Source: CAISIP01 sp038326025 (GTDB taxonomy: Bacteria; Pseudomonadota; Gammaproteobacteria; Burkholderiales; Burkholderiaceae_C). Taken from it: DNA of 64,000 nt. The stretch is taken from NCBI GenBank assembly GCA_038326025.1, contig JBBQJP010000013.1:32320-96319 (forward strand). The letters run 5' to 3'. The number at the start of each line of letters is the position of its first letter. Within the stretch, counting starts at the first letter, position 1. Position numbers and translations under genes: made by a program. Positions 8,734 through 16,955 of the stretch are shown one piece after another. Under the pieces are notes generated by a model. It was not told where the DNA came from. It ran no database searches and saw only the letters and a list, made by a program, of their open reading frames with translations.

Positions 8734-9048
8734 TCAGGGGCTGACGGCGAGTTCGTTTTTGACCATCTTCACGCCGCTGACGCCACTGGCCAGGCTTTCG
8801 GCGAGGACCTTTTCGGTGACGTTCTTCGCGAAGCCCGACAACATCACGGTGCCGTTAAGGGTTTCAACCTTGATGCTGGTCGCATCGACCTGCTTGTCCT
8901 GCACGAAGCGCGCTTTGACCTTGGTGGTGATGGCCGCGTCAGTGACATAGGAGCCAGCCGTCTCCTGACCCCGCGTCACGGCGCAGCCCGTGGCAGTCAA
9001 CAAGGCGGCGGCGGATACGGCTGCGGCGATCAGTGTGCGAATTTTCAT
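8734..9048 (-). CDS. BON-domain envelope lipoprotein
   Basis: The 104-residue protein has a signal sequence ending TATGC, a lipoprotein-like cleavage site, so it is probably anchored in the periplasm. It carries one BON domain (residues about 35-100) with the pattern DAAITTKVKARF...VETLNGTVMLSGF found in OsmY-like proteins. BON domains are thought to bind phospholipid or stabilise membranes under osmotic stress. The internal ATG was chosen because the upstream in-frame extension is hydrophilic and would bury the signal sequence. It has its own terminator. Confidence 0.85.
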   Translation of the reverse strand: MKIRTLIAAAVSAAALLTATGCAVTRGQETAGSYVTDAAITTKVKARFVQDKQVDATSIKVETLNGTVMLSGFAKNVTEKVLAESLASGVSGVKMVKNELAVSP

Positions 9049-9278
9049 GGTGTTATTTCCTGATGAGTGACAGTGCTTGAGGGTATCAACGGATCCCTTG
9101 CGGGTCGTCTCGTTGCGCTGGATGCACTGTAGGTTTGCGCGGTGGTGGCGCCTATCGGTCGGCAAGACCTCTGCTTGTAGGAATAGACCGTGCCAGTACA
9201 GTGGTGGGTGGCATGCGGCATCGAATCCTGCTGGCGCGCGTCGTGCCGTCCGACAGCCGATTTAGCGGCACGGGTGTC

Positions 9279-10754
9279 ATGATCAGCTTTTCACACGGTA
9301 TTCCGATGCGCAATGCGACCATGAATGGCCTGTCACCCCTAGCTTTGCGCGGGTTTCCCGCCAGCGACCCGGATTCGGGCCGTCGCGTCAGATTCAGACG
9401 CTGGCTCGCGCTGGTGCTGGTGTTGCTGACCGGCTGCAGCGACCTGCCCCGTTATGTTCCGGACCTGATGCCGCGCCAGGGGACGGTACAGGTCGCCGGA
9501 ACGCGTGGCCTGCTGTCGGATGCGCGCAGTCGGGTGATTCTGGACGGCCTCGAGCGACGCGGACTGGCGACCGACATTTTTGAGCGCCATCTCGCGCTCG
9601 AGGAGGCGATTGCCGGATATCCGCTGACCACCGGAAACATGGTCAAGCTGCTGCAGGACGGCCCGGCGACATACGAGGCCATGTTGTCGGCCATCGCCAA
9701 TGCCCGCGATCACGTCAACATGGAAACCTACATCCTGGACGACGACGAGGTCGGCCAGCGTTTTGCGCAGGCGCTGATCAACAAGCAGTTGCAGGGTGTG
9801 CAGGTCAATCTCATCCACGACAGTGTCGGCACGCTGAATACGCCACCGGCCTTCTTCGAGCGGTTGCAAGCCAGCGGTATTCGGGTGCTAGAGTTCAATC
9901 CGATCAACCCGTTGCAGTCGCGCAAGGTCTGGGAGTTGAACGAGCGCGACCATCGCAAGCTGCTGATCGTCGATGGCACCACCGCATTCCTGGGTGGTAT
10001 CAATATCAGCGGCGTCTACTCCAGTTCGCCGCTGGCGCATGTGAGACCACCTGAGGGCGCCACTCTGCCCTGGCGCGACACCGACCTGCAGATTGACGGA
10101 CCGGTGGTGGCCGACCTGCAAAAGATTTTCATGGGTGCATGGCAGTCGCAGGATGGAGGTCCGCTGCAGGCGCGCAACTACTATCCGATCCAGAAACCGC
10201 AGGGGCAACAACTGGTTCGGGTGATCGGTAGTTCGCCGGATGAATCCTATAGCCGCATCTACGGTACCTTGATTTCGGCGATCCACCACGCGCAAACCAG
10301 TATCCGGATCACGAACGCCTATTTTGTGCCAGATGAGCAGCTGCTCGATGCGCTGGAGCACGCCGCACGCCGAGGCGTCGACGTGTCACTGATACTTCCG
10401 GCGCAAACCGATTCATGGCTGGTGTTTCACGCCGGCCGTGTGCACTATGGACGACTGCTGCGCGCCGGAGTCAAGATTCATGAGCGTCACGGCGCGATCC
10501 TGCATTCGAAGACCGCGTTGATTGACGGGATCTGGGCTACCGTCGGCTCAACCAACCTGGATTGGCGCAGCTTTCTGCACAACCACGAGCTCAACGCCGT
10601 GGTGCTGGGTGCGGAGTTCGGCGCCCAGGTGCAGGCCATGTTCGATCGCGACCTGCAACAGTCCGATGAGATGACGCTGGTGCAATGGGAGCGCCGGCCG
10701 CTATCGCCGCGAGTCAAGGAAATTTTTGCGCGGCTGTGGGAGTACTGGTTATGA
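9279..10754 (+). CDS. Phospholipase D-family cardiolipin synthase-like lipoprotein
   Basis: The protein has two PLD domains, each with an intact HKD motif: HRKLLIVD with GG(I)N downstream in the first, and HSKTALID with GSTNLD downstream in the second. This is the arrangement of ClsB-type bacterial cardiolipin synthases that join or transfer phosphatidyl groups. Near the N terminus a hydrophobic segment ends LLTGC, a lipobox, so the enzyme is probably a lipoprotein. The start is uncertain: ATGs at 9279, 9306 and 9321 are all in frame and none has a strong ribosome-binding site. The next gene overlaps its stop by four bases. Confidence 0.85.
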   Translation: MISFSHGIPMRNATMNGLSPLALRGFPASDPDSGRRVRFRRWLALVLVLLTGCSDLPRYVPDLMPRQGTVQVAGTRGLLSDARSRVILDGLERRGLATDIFERHLALEEAIAGYPLTTGNMVKLLQDGPATYEAMLSAIANARDHVNMETYILDDDEVGQRFAQALINKQLQGVQVNLIHDSVGTLNTPPAFFERLQASGIRVLEFNPINPLQSRKVWELNERDHRKLLIVDGTTAFLGGINISGVYSSSPLAHVRPPEGATLPWRDTDLQIDGPVVADLQKIFMGAWQSQDGGPLQARNYYPIQKPQGQQLVRVIGSSPDESYSRIYGTLISAIHHAQTSIRITNAYFVPDEQLLDALEHAARRGVDVSLILPAQTDSWLVFHAGRVHYGRLLRAGVKIHERHGAILHSKTALIDGIWATVGSTNLDWRSFLHNHELNAVVLGAEFGAQVQAMFDRDLQQSDEMTLVQWERRPLSPRVKEIFARLWEYWL

Positions 10755-11179
10755 AAAAGTACCTGGGTGGCTGGGTAGCGGCGGTGCTGGTGATGGCGCT
10801 GATGGACGCCGTGTGGATCGGCTGGCTGGCGAGATCGCTGTACCAGCAAGGCCTGGGGCACCTGATGGCGCCGCAGGTCAATCTGGTCGCGGCACTGGCT
10901 TTTTATCTGATCTACGGTATCGGGCTGTTGATTTTTGCGGTTGCGCCGGACGGCGTCGGCGCGCCCTGGGGCACAACACTGCTTCGCGGTGCCTTGTTCG
11001 GTTTTGTCGCCTATGCGGTGTATGACCTGACCAATCTGGCCACGCTGCGCGACTGGCCGGTGGCCGTGTCACTGATGGACATGGCCTGGGGCAGTGTGGC
11101 CAGCCTTGCCGCAGCAGCGGCCGGTAAGGCCGGGTTCGATCGCTTCAGCGGCGTGAATCCGGGCGCGCGAACAAGCTGA
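10751..11179 (+). CDS. DUF2177 family membrane protein
   Basis: The 142-residue integral membrane protein has four predicted transmembrane helices. It shows the family segments MDAVWIGWL near the N terminus, GALFGFVAYAVYDLTNLATL in the middle and MAWGS(V)ASL in the last helix. The function of DUF2177 is unknown. The start is fixed by an ATGA overlap with the phospholipase D-type gene, so the two are translated together, which hints at a membrane lipid role (inference). Its 3' end overlaps the converging YqjD-like gene by 35 bases. Confidence 0.85.
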   Translation: MKKYLGGWVAAVLVMALMDAVWIGWLARSLYQQGLGHLMAPQVNLVAALAFYLIYGIGLLIFAVAPDGVGAPWGTTLLRGALFGFVAYAVYDLTNLATLRDWPVAVSLMDMAWGSVASLAAAAAGKAGFDRFSGVNPGARTS

Positions 11180-11525
11180 GCAGGCCCATCAGCAAGGCGC
11201 CTACGCCGGCTGCGATCAGCACCGATTTGACCGGCTGATCGCGCACGTATTGTTGGGTCCCATCTGCCGCATGCCGGGCCTTGGCCTGCAACTGTTGCGA
11301 TCCGTCACGCAGTTGTTGTGCGCTGCGCCGGGCCCATTGCGCCGCGTTGTCGGTAGCTCTCTCAATCGCTGGCGCGGCATCTGCACCCCACTGCTGCAAC
11401 TGGTCGTCGAGTTTCTCCACGCCGTGCACAGCGTTGCGCCGGGTGGATTGCAACGCCCTGGTGGTGTTGTCAGCGGCCTCATGAGCGAGGTCCTGGGTTT
11501 TGTCGATGGTGTCATTAAAACGCAT
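11145..11525 (-). CDS. YqjD/ElaB-like (DUF883) membrane-anchored protein
   Basis: This 126-residue protein has a long amphipathic, probably coiled-coil N-terminal part rich in Ala, Gln and Asp (residues 1-95) and one C-terminal transmembrane helix. The junction YVRDQPVKSVLIAAGVGALLMG closely follows the DUF883 pattern. In E. coli the family anchors at the inner membrane and YqjD has been reported to bind ribosomes in stationary phase. It converges on, and overlaps, the DUF2177 gene. I assign it from architecture plus the C-terminal motif. Confidence 0.78.
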   Translation of the reverse strand: MRFNDTIDKTQDLAHEAADNTTRALQSTRRNAVHGVEKLDDQLQQWGADAAPAIERATDNAAQWARRSAQQLRDGSQQLQAKARHAADGTQQYVRDQPVKSVLIAAGVGALLMGLLSLFARPDSRR

Positions 11526-11620
11526 GTTTATCCTTTGTTAGTTGGTCAGCATTGAACAGGCCCCGCGCTGGGCGTGGGAGTGGGGAGTGTTAACGGGCCT
11601 ACGGGTGACGCTGGACTGCG

Positions 11621-11785
11621 TCATCCCTTCTTGAGCAGGCTGAACACGAAGCTGGCGATCGCCAGTACCGCGAACACGAAGAACAAAATCTTGGCGATTC
11701 CCACGGCGCCGGCCGCGATACCACCGAAGCCGAACAGCGCGGCGATCAGGGCGATGACAAAAAATACGACGGCATAGTGCAACAT
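11621..11785 (-). CDS. DUF1328 small membrane protein
   Basis: This 54-residue hydrophobic protein has two transmembrane helices. The sequence MLHYAVVFFVIALIAALFGF followed by a glycine/alanine turn is the hallmark of the DUF1328 (YtjA-like) family. An AGGAG ribosome-binding site lies seven bases before the ATG. It is likely an inner-membrane stress protein of unknown mechanism; its neighbours (YqjD-like, BON, phospholipase D) have the same flavour. Confidence 0.85.
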   Translation of the reverse strand: MLHYAVVFFVIALIAALFGFGGIAAGAVGIAKILFFVFAVLAIASFVFSLLKKG

Positions 11786-11957
11786 GACGAGGCTCCTGGA
11801 TGAAGGGGGGGTCGGCCCGTTGCCCGGGCCGTTCGCAGCACTTTGTTGCGATGGATTCAGTGTCTCCAAACAACGGCACCATGGCGATAGGTGCCCCGGC
11901 CCCGACCCTGTCGGGAGAGGGCGTCTGTCGGTGTAGGAGGGGTCCGACAGCATGAAT

Positions 11958-11997
11958 CAATTGTCCTATTGACAGAACAATTGGCCTGTTGCATCAT
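11958..11997 (+). promoter_or_regulatory. Promoter with overlapping inverted-repeat operator (site 1)
   Basis: CAATTGTCC and GAACAATTG form a 9-bp inverted repeat with one mismatch around an 8-base centre (11958-11983). A perfect -35 hexamer TTGACA (11969-11974) lies inside it, and a -10-like CATCAT follows at 17-base spacing. A protein bound here would block the promoter. A near-identical repeat lies at 23050. The rest of the roughly 297 bases before the next gene shows nothing else recognisable. Confidence 0.65.
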
Positions 11998-12082
11998 TAT
12001 TTCCACGCCAGCTGTTGGCGGTTGTGCTGCCCGGCCCGTGCGGTTGCGGCAATCCCTTGCGTCGATCTGGAAGGACATATCC

Positions 12083-12769
12083 GTGGAGCATTCATCCAAA
12101 ACCAGCCGCCAGCTGTTCACCGATTTCAAGGCCAATCCGACACGCAAGCGTTTCGGCTTTGGCGCCATGCCGGCCCTGATCAATATCGATCTGCAAAAGG
12201 CCTATACCAGCGTCGGAGAGTTCGCCACGGCCTATGAGACCGACCCCAGGCAGATAGACCACGTCAACGCCCTGGCCGAGGAGTTCCGCTCGCGCGGGTT
12301 CCCGGTCATCTGGACCTACGTCGCGTATATGGAGTCCGGCGAGGATTGTGGTGTCTGGGGCACGCGCACCAACACGCCGGACTCGTTGCAGAACATCAAG
12401 GTTGGCAGCCGGCGTTCGGAGTTCGACGATCGGCTCAACATCGACAAGGTGCGCGACGTCATCATCAACAAACGCATGGCGTCGGCATTTTTTGAAACCA
12501 ACCTGGGTTCGATCTTCACGTTTCACAAGGTCGACACCGTGGTGGTGACTGGCGGGTCGACCTCCGGTTGTGTGCGGGCCACCGTGGTGGACAGCCTGTC
12601 GCGCAGCTTTCGCACGATCGTGCCCGAAGAGTGTGTTGCCGACAAACACGAGGGTCCGCATTTCGCGAACCTGTACGACATGGCGGTCAAGTACGCAGAT
12701 GTTCTGTCGGTGCAGGAAACGCTCGAGCAATTGCGTCGGGTAACGCCCGCGGCCGGAGCTGCCAGGTGA
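12083..12769 (+). CDS. Isochorismatase-fold cysteine hydrolase (1)
   Basis: The 228-residue enzyme belongs to the cysteine hydrolases that cleave amide or ureide C-N bonds (nicotinamidase, N-carbamoylsarcosine amidase, maleamate amidase and others). The catalytic triad is visible: Asp36 in NIDLQKAY, Lys130 in INKRMASAF and Cys163 in GGSTSGCVRA, with the cis-peptide segment before the cysteine. The GTG start is chosen because GGAAGGA lies at the right distance upstream and the family N terminus begins here. It is the first gene of the plus-strand catabolic operon and overlaps the next start in TGATG. A half-amide or carbamoyl substrate is inferred. Confidence 0.88.
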   Translation: MEHSSKTSRQLFTDFKANPTRKRFGFGAMPALINIDLQKAYTSVGEFATAYETDPRQIDHVNALAEEFRSRGFPVIWTYVAYMESGEDCGVWGTRTNTPDSLQNIKVGSRRSEFDDRLNIDKVRDVIINKRMASAFFETNLGSIFTFHKVDTVVVTGGSTSGCVRATVVDSLSRSFRTIVPEECVADKHEGPHFANLYDMAVKYADVLSVQETLEQLRRVTPAAGAAR

Positions 12770-13680
12770 TGCGCGATCCGGGCCTCTACGACTACCTGCC
12801 GTACGCCGACCGGCCAAAGATCCGCTGGCCAGGCGACGCCCGGGTAGCGTTCTGGGTCGCGCCCAACATTGAGTTCTACGAGCTCGACCCGCCGCGCAAT
12901 CCGTCGCGTGCTGCCTGGCCCCGGCCCGCACCCGACGTGCTCAATTACGCCTACCGCGATTACGGCAACCGGGCCGGTTTCTGGCGCATGCTCGAGGCCA
13001 TGCGGCGCTGCAATATGCGTGGCAGCGTCTCGCTCAATGTCGCGGTATGCGAACACCACCCCGAGGTCATCCAGGCCTGCGTCGACAGCGGCTGGGAGTT
13101 CTACTCGCACGGCACCTACAACACGCGTTACCTGATGGGCATGAGCGAAGCGCAGGAGCGCGAGGTGATCCAGGATTCGATCGACACCATCCGCAAACAT
13201 ACCGGCCAGAAACTCGACGGCTGGCTGGCACCAGCGTTGACCTACACCGACAACACGCTGGACCTGGTGGCCGAGATGGGGCTGACCTATGTCTGTGACC
13301 TGTTTCATGACGACCAGCCGGGTGCGGTCAAGGTGAAGAAGGGCCGGCTGATCAGCGTTCCGTATTCGCTCGAGATGAACGACGTCATTGTGTACAACGT
13401 CAACCTGGTGTCGCCCCGGCGTTACGCCGACATCCTCAAGCGCCAGTTTGACCGCTTGTATGAGGAGGGCGAAAAGTCGGGTACGGTCATGTGTATCCCG
13501 CTGCATCCGTATCTGGTTGGCCAGCCGTACCGGATGGCCGCCTTTGAAGAGGCCTTGTCGTATATCACCGGCCATGAGAAGGTCTGGCTGACCACCGGCC
13601 GCGAAATCGCGCAGCATTTCAACGATCACTATTACGACGCTTTCGCACAGGCCAGTCAGGCCGTGGGAGAGGCGTCATGA
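12769..13680 (+). CDS. Polysaccharide deacetylase-fold hydrolase, PuuE/imidase-like (1)
   Basis: The 303-residue protein belongs to the branch of the NodB fold that includes PuuE allantoinase and, to my knowledge, bacterial cyclic imide hydrolases. Typical segments are RVAFWVAPNIE (first strand), YRDYGNRAGFWR, the motif SHGTYNTRY with the active-site histidine, GWLAPALTYTDNTLDLVAE, FHDDQPG and the C-terminal LHPYLVGQPYR. The classical deacetylase motif TFDDG is absent, so a polysaccharide substrate is unlikely. Ring opening of a cyclic amide is the best guess. The start overlaps the previous stop by one base. Confidence 0.85.
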   Translation: MRDPGLYDYLPYADRPKIRWPGDARVAFWVAPNIEFYELDPPRNPSRAAWPRPAPDVLNYAYRDYGNRAGFWRMLEAMRRCNMRGSVSLNVAVCEHHPEVIQACVDSGWEFYSHGTYNTRYLMGMSEAQEREVIQDSIDTIRKHTGQKLDGWLAPALTYTDNTLDLVAEMGLTYVCDLFHDDQPGAVKVKKGRLISVPYSLEMNDVIVYNVNLVSPRRYADILKRQFDRLYEEGEKSGTVMCIPLHPYLVGQPYRMAAFEEALSYITGHEKVWLTTGREIAQHFNDHYYDAFAQASQAVGEAS

Positions 13681-13726
13681 AACGCACGTTCGCCCCGAGG
13701 GAGCGCTGCGGCGCAGAGGTTTTTCC

Positions 13727-14653
13727 ATGAGTATTCCCGACAGCTACCTGACCTATGCGAATCGCCGCTACGGCATGGATCACGACCGGTATGACTGGTC
13801 GATCCTGCCGCGGCGCAAACCGGTGGTCTGGCCGAATGGCGCAAGGGTCGCGTTATGGGTGGTGCCAGCGCTCGAGTGGTTTCCGCTGGACATGAAAGGC
13901 GTTCCGTTCAAGCCGCCGGGTGCGATGCAGACGGCTTACCCCGACCTGCGCCACTACACATTACGCGACTACGGCAACCGGGTCGGCATCTTCCGGGTGA
14001 TGCAGGCACTTGACCGCCATGGCATCCGGGCTTCGGTGGCTGTGAACGCAGCGGTGGCAGCGCGTTATCCGAGCCTGTTGCAGGAGTGCACGCGCCGCAA
14101 GTGGGAGATCATTGCCAACGGGCAGGACATGGACCACCTGCACCATGCAGGGCTGGCTTTGGCCGACGAGAAGAAAATCATCGAGGACGCGCTGGCCACA
14201 CTGCGCAAGGCCACGGGCCAGTCGGTCAGGGGCTGGTTGTCGCCGGCCAAATCGGAATCGCCTGCCACACTCGACCTGCTGGCAGCTGCCGGTGTCGAGT
14301 ATGTCTGCGACTGGGTCAACGACGACATGCCGTTTGCCATGCGCACGGCAAGCCACGGCTTGTTTGCGATGCCGCATCCGGTGGACATCGACGACTACAC
14401 GATCCTGGTACAAAACCACCACACCGAGGACGACTTTCGCGACCAGCTGTGCGACCAGTTCGACGAGTTGTACAAGGAGTCGGCCACGCAGGGTGGGCGC
14501 ATCATGGCGATATCGCTGCATCCTTGGGTGATTGGCCAGCCTTACCGCATCAAGGCGCTTGAAGACGCACTGCAACACATCATGGGGCACGACGGCGTGT
14601 GGGCCGCGACCGGCAGCGAAATTCTCGACGCCTGGGTCGCGGCGCAAGCCTGA
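13727..14653 (+). CDS. Polysaccharide deacetylase-fold hydrolase, PuuE/imidase-like (2)
   Basis: This 308-residue paralogue of the preceding gene keeps RVALWVVPALEW, LRDYGNRVGIFR, GWLSPAKSES, WVNDDMPF and LHPWVIGQPYR. The motif that reads SHGTYNTRY in its neighbours is ANGQDMDH here, so the active-site histidine is replaced or shifted. That suggests a different substrate, or a structural partner for a catalytic paralogue. It lies 46 bases after the first copy. The fold assignment is firm; the reaction is not known. Confidence 0.83.
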   Translation: MSIPDSYLTYANRRYGMDHDRYDWSILPRRKPVVWPNGARVALWVVPALEWFPLDMKGVPFKPPGAMQTAYPDLRHYTLRDYGNRVGIFRVMQALDRHGIRASVAVNAAVAARYPSLLQECTRRKWEIIANGQDMDHLHHAGLALADEKKIIEDALATLRKATGQSVRGWLSPAKSESPATLDLLAAAGVEYVCDWVNDDMPFAMRTASHGLFAMPHPVDIDDYTILVQNHHTEDDFRDQLCDQFDELYKESATQGGRIMAISLHPWVIGQPYRIKALEDALQHIMGHDGVWAATGSEILDAWVAAQA

Positions 14654-14710
14654 ACGGAGCGACACGGCGTGCGCGCTGCACCAGAAGCCCGCGGCGGTGG
14701 CGCGCCGCGT

Positions 14711-15286
14711 TCAGGACGCTGCCGGTGCCGCGGGAATCGGTTGCAGCGCCATGTCGTTCCAGACATCCTGGCGGCAGATCTTGCCGTCACGTACCTCGAA
14801 CCGGTCGATGAATCGGATGCCGTCGAACGGCGTGCCATCGAGCCAGGTTCCGTGCAGATTGCCGAAACAATAGACGATGGCGCCATCACCGGTCCAGCAT
14901 TCGTCGAAGCGCTCGTAGTCCTTTGCCACGCTGAGGTAGCGCTTGCGCGACCATTGCACCAGTTGCTCGAGTTGCTGCATTGCAGGCGCACCCGGAAACG
15001 CCATCTGGAAGTCCGGTGCCAGCAGCGACTTAGCTGCGGCCAGGTCGCGCTGCTGCATCAGATCGAGAAAACCATGGACCAGCGCCGAGGCGTCGGGGCG
15101 CTCCGCACCGCCGGCCGAGAACACCTTGCCATCACGCTGGTAGGTGCTGGCATGTTGCACGAACACCGTGGTGCCCGCCGAAGCTGCGGCAATCACCGAA
15201 CGGGCTGCAATCGCCACGCGTTGCACCAGCCGGCCTTCGGCTTCGCTGGAATAGCCGGGCAACAAGGTGACGGAAATGACGGGCAT
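14711..15286 (-). CDS. Tautomerase (4-OT-like) domain fused to NTF2/SnoaL-like domain
   Basis: The 191-residue protein starts MPVISVTLLPGYS, matching 4-oxalocrotonate tautomerase-superfamily subunits whose catalytic base is Pro2 after Met removal. The first about 60 residues complete a tautomerase unit (RLVQRVAIAAR helix, VFVQHA strand). Residues about 65-185 are an NTF2/SnoaL-like domain (FLDLMQQRDLAAAKSLLAPDFQM, then VYCFGNLHG, then FRVRDGK-type RFEVRDGKI). It is encoded on the opposite strand inside the catabolic cluster, 38 bases from the divergent third hydrolase gene. A good AGGAG precedes the ATG. A role in isomerising an unsaturated intermediate is inference. Confidence 0.75.
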   Translation of the reverse strand: MPVISVTLLPGYSSEAEGRLVQRVAIAARSVIAAASAGTTVFVQHASTYQRDGKVFSAGGAERPDASALVHGFLDLMQQRDLAAAKSLLAPDFQMAFPGAPAMQQLEQLVQWSRKRYLSVAKDYERFDECWTGDGAIVYCFGNLHGTWLDGTPFDGIRFIDRFEVRDGKICRQDVWNDMALQPIPAAPAAS

Positions 15287-15324
15287 GGTGGGCTCCTGTT
15301 GTGGGCTGCACGGAAGTGCTGATC

Positions 15325-16260
15325 ATGCGCGATACCGAGAAACCCCTGGGCATGGTCGATGGCTCCGAGCGCATCACCTATTCGGCTGCCCCGGAGCGTG
15401 CGCCTTTGCGCTGGCCGGGGGGCGCGCGTTTGGCCCTGTGGGTTGCGCCCAATATCGAGCACTATGAGTTCCTGCCCGAGAAGATCCGGGTCCGTGACCC
15501 CTGGCCGCGCATCCCGCATCCGGACATCCTGGGTTACGGCTTGCGCGACTACGGAAACCGGGTCGGCGTCTGGCGACTGATGGAGTTGTTCGATCGCTAC
15601 CACTTGCCGGTCACCGTGTCGCTGTCGATGGCGGTGTTGCAGATGTACCCGGACATCGCAGAGGCAATGATGCGGCGCAACTGGGAGTTCATGTCGCACG
15701 GTCTGTACAACACGCGTTACCACTGGGGCCTGGACGAGGAGACCGAGCGCGCGGCCATCGCCGAATGCCAGCAGATCCACCGCGCCGTGACCGGCCGCGA
15801 TCTGGCCGGATGGTTCTCGCCGGCTGCGTCGAACACGTGGAGCACGCCCGACCTGGTGGCCGAGGCCGGCATGGCCTATCTGTGTGACCTGTACCACGAC
15901 GACCAGCCGACACCGGTGCATGTGCGGCGGGGCGAACTGGTGTCCTTGCCGTATTCGATGGAGATCAATGACAGCATTGCGTGGCGGCGCGGCCAGGAAG
16001 CTGCGGCGTTTGCGCAGAAGATCCGCGACGAGTTCGACGTGTTGTATGCCGAAGGTGCAGTCAGCGGCAAGGTCATGAACATCGCCGTGCATCCGTTCAT
16101 CATGGGTCAACCGCATCGCATTGACCATCTGGCGCAAGCGCTGGACTACATCCTCTCGCACAGCGGTGTCTGGTGCGCCACCGGCGCCGACATCGTTGCG
16201 CACTACCGCCAACAAACCCGCGTCTGCGCAAGCGCCGCCAACAACATCCCCCACTCATGA
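15325..16260 (+). CDS. Polysaccharide deacetylase-fold hydrolase, PuuE/imidase-like (3)
   Basis: This 311-residue protein is the closest relative of copy 1 in the window: RLALWVAPNIEHYE, LRDYGNRVGVWR, SHGLYNTRY (histidine kept), GWFSPAASNTWSTPDLVAEAG, YHDDQP, YSMEINDS and HPFIMGQPHR. The ATG was preferred over an upstream in-frame GTG because GGAAG stands nine bases before it. It must be transcribed from the short gap after the divergent tautomerase fusion gene or by read-through. The stop overlaps the following cysteine hydrolase start in ATGA, linking ring opening and amide hydrolysis in translation. Confidence 0.85.
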   Translation: MRDTEKPLGMVDGSERITYSAAPERAPLRWPGGARLALWVAPNIEHYEFLPEKIRVRDPWPRIPHPDILGYGLRDYGNRVGVWRLMELFDRYHLPVTVSLSMAVLQMYPDIAEAMMRRNWEFMSHGLYNTRYHWGLDEETERAAIAECQQIHRAVTGRDLAGWFSPAASNTWSTPDLVAEAGMAYLCDLYHDDQPTPVHVRRGELVSLPYSMEINDSIAWRRGQEAAAFAQKIRDEFDVLYAEGAVSGKVMNIAVHPFIMGQPHRIDHLAQALDYILSHSGVWCATGADIVAHYRQQTRVCASAANNIPHS

Positions 16261-16955
16261 CAAATACTGCCCCAGCTGACTACATCCGCGCCTACATGAC
16301 CGAACGCCCGGTCGACCCGGCCCGCGCCGCCCTGGTGATCATCGACATGCAATACGCCACAGGCTCACGCCAGGGTGCACTGGGCCGCAAGCTGTTGGCG
16401 CAGGGCTCCGATGTTGGAAACTACCGGTTCGACCGTATCGAGTCCAAGGTGGTGCCCCATACCTGCCAGTTGCGCGATCGTTTCACCGAACTGTGCCAGC
16501 CGGTGCTGCATGTCACGGTCGGCGCAGCCCATGCCGACGCGCGGGATGCACCCATCCACATGCGCAAGTTGTTCGTGGAATTTGCCAACCATGTGGGCAG
16601 CCATGAGCACGAGATCCTGGAGGAGTTGCGGCCCCGCGCGGGCGAGCATGTGCTGCGCAAGACATCCATTGGCGCGTTTGCGTCGACGAATATCGACAGC
16701 CTGTTGCGCGCGCTGGGTTGCGAGCAGTTGTATCTGTGTGGCATCTCGACGAACATGTGCGTCGAGACCACGGCGCGCGAAGCGGCTGACCGCGGTTACC
16801 TGGTGACGCTGGTCGAAGACGCCTGCGGCACCACCCATGAGGACTTGCACCAGATGACGATGCGCAACTTTCAACGCCTGTTCGGACGCGTGACATCGAC
16901 CGCGGCCGCGCTCGATGAATTGCGGGTGCCGGCCCGCTCGGGAGCCAGCGCATGA
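16257..16955 (+). CDS. Isochorismatase-fold cysteine hydrolase (2)
   Basis: This 232-residue cysteine hydrolase carries the triad Asp30 (VIIDMQ), Lys135 (LRKTSIGAF) and Cys168 (GISTNMCVE). The context CGISTNMCVETTAREAADRG is typical of isochorismatase-like amidases. It is only distantly similar to copy 1, so the two probably act on different amides or at different steps. It overlaps the upstream hydrolase and the downstream racemase-superfamily gene by four bases each. Removal of ammonia or a carbamoyl group from a ring-opened intermediate is the likely role (inference). Confidence 0.88.
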   Translation: MTNTAPADYIRAYMTERPVDPARAALVIIDMQYATGSRQGALGRKLLAQGSDVGNYRFDRIESKVVPHTCQLRDRFTELCQPVLHVTVGAAHADARDAPIHMRKLFVEFANHVGSHEHEILEELRPRAGEHVLRKTSIGAFASTNIDSLLRALGCEQLYLCGISTNMCVETTAREAADRGYLVTLVEDACGTTHEDLHQMTMRNFQRLFGRVTSTAAALDELRVPARSGASA

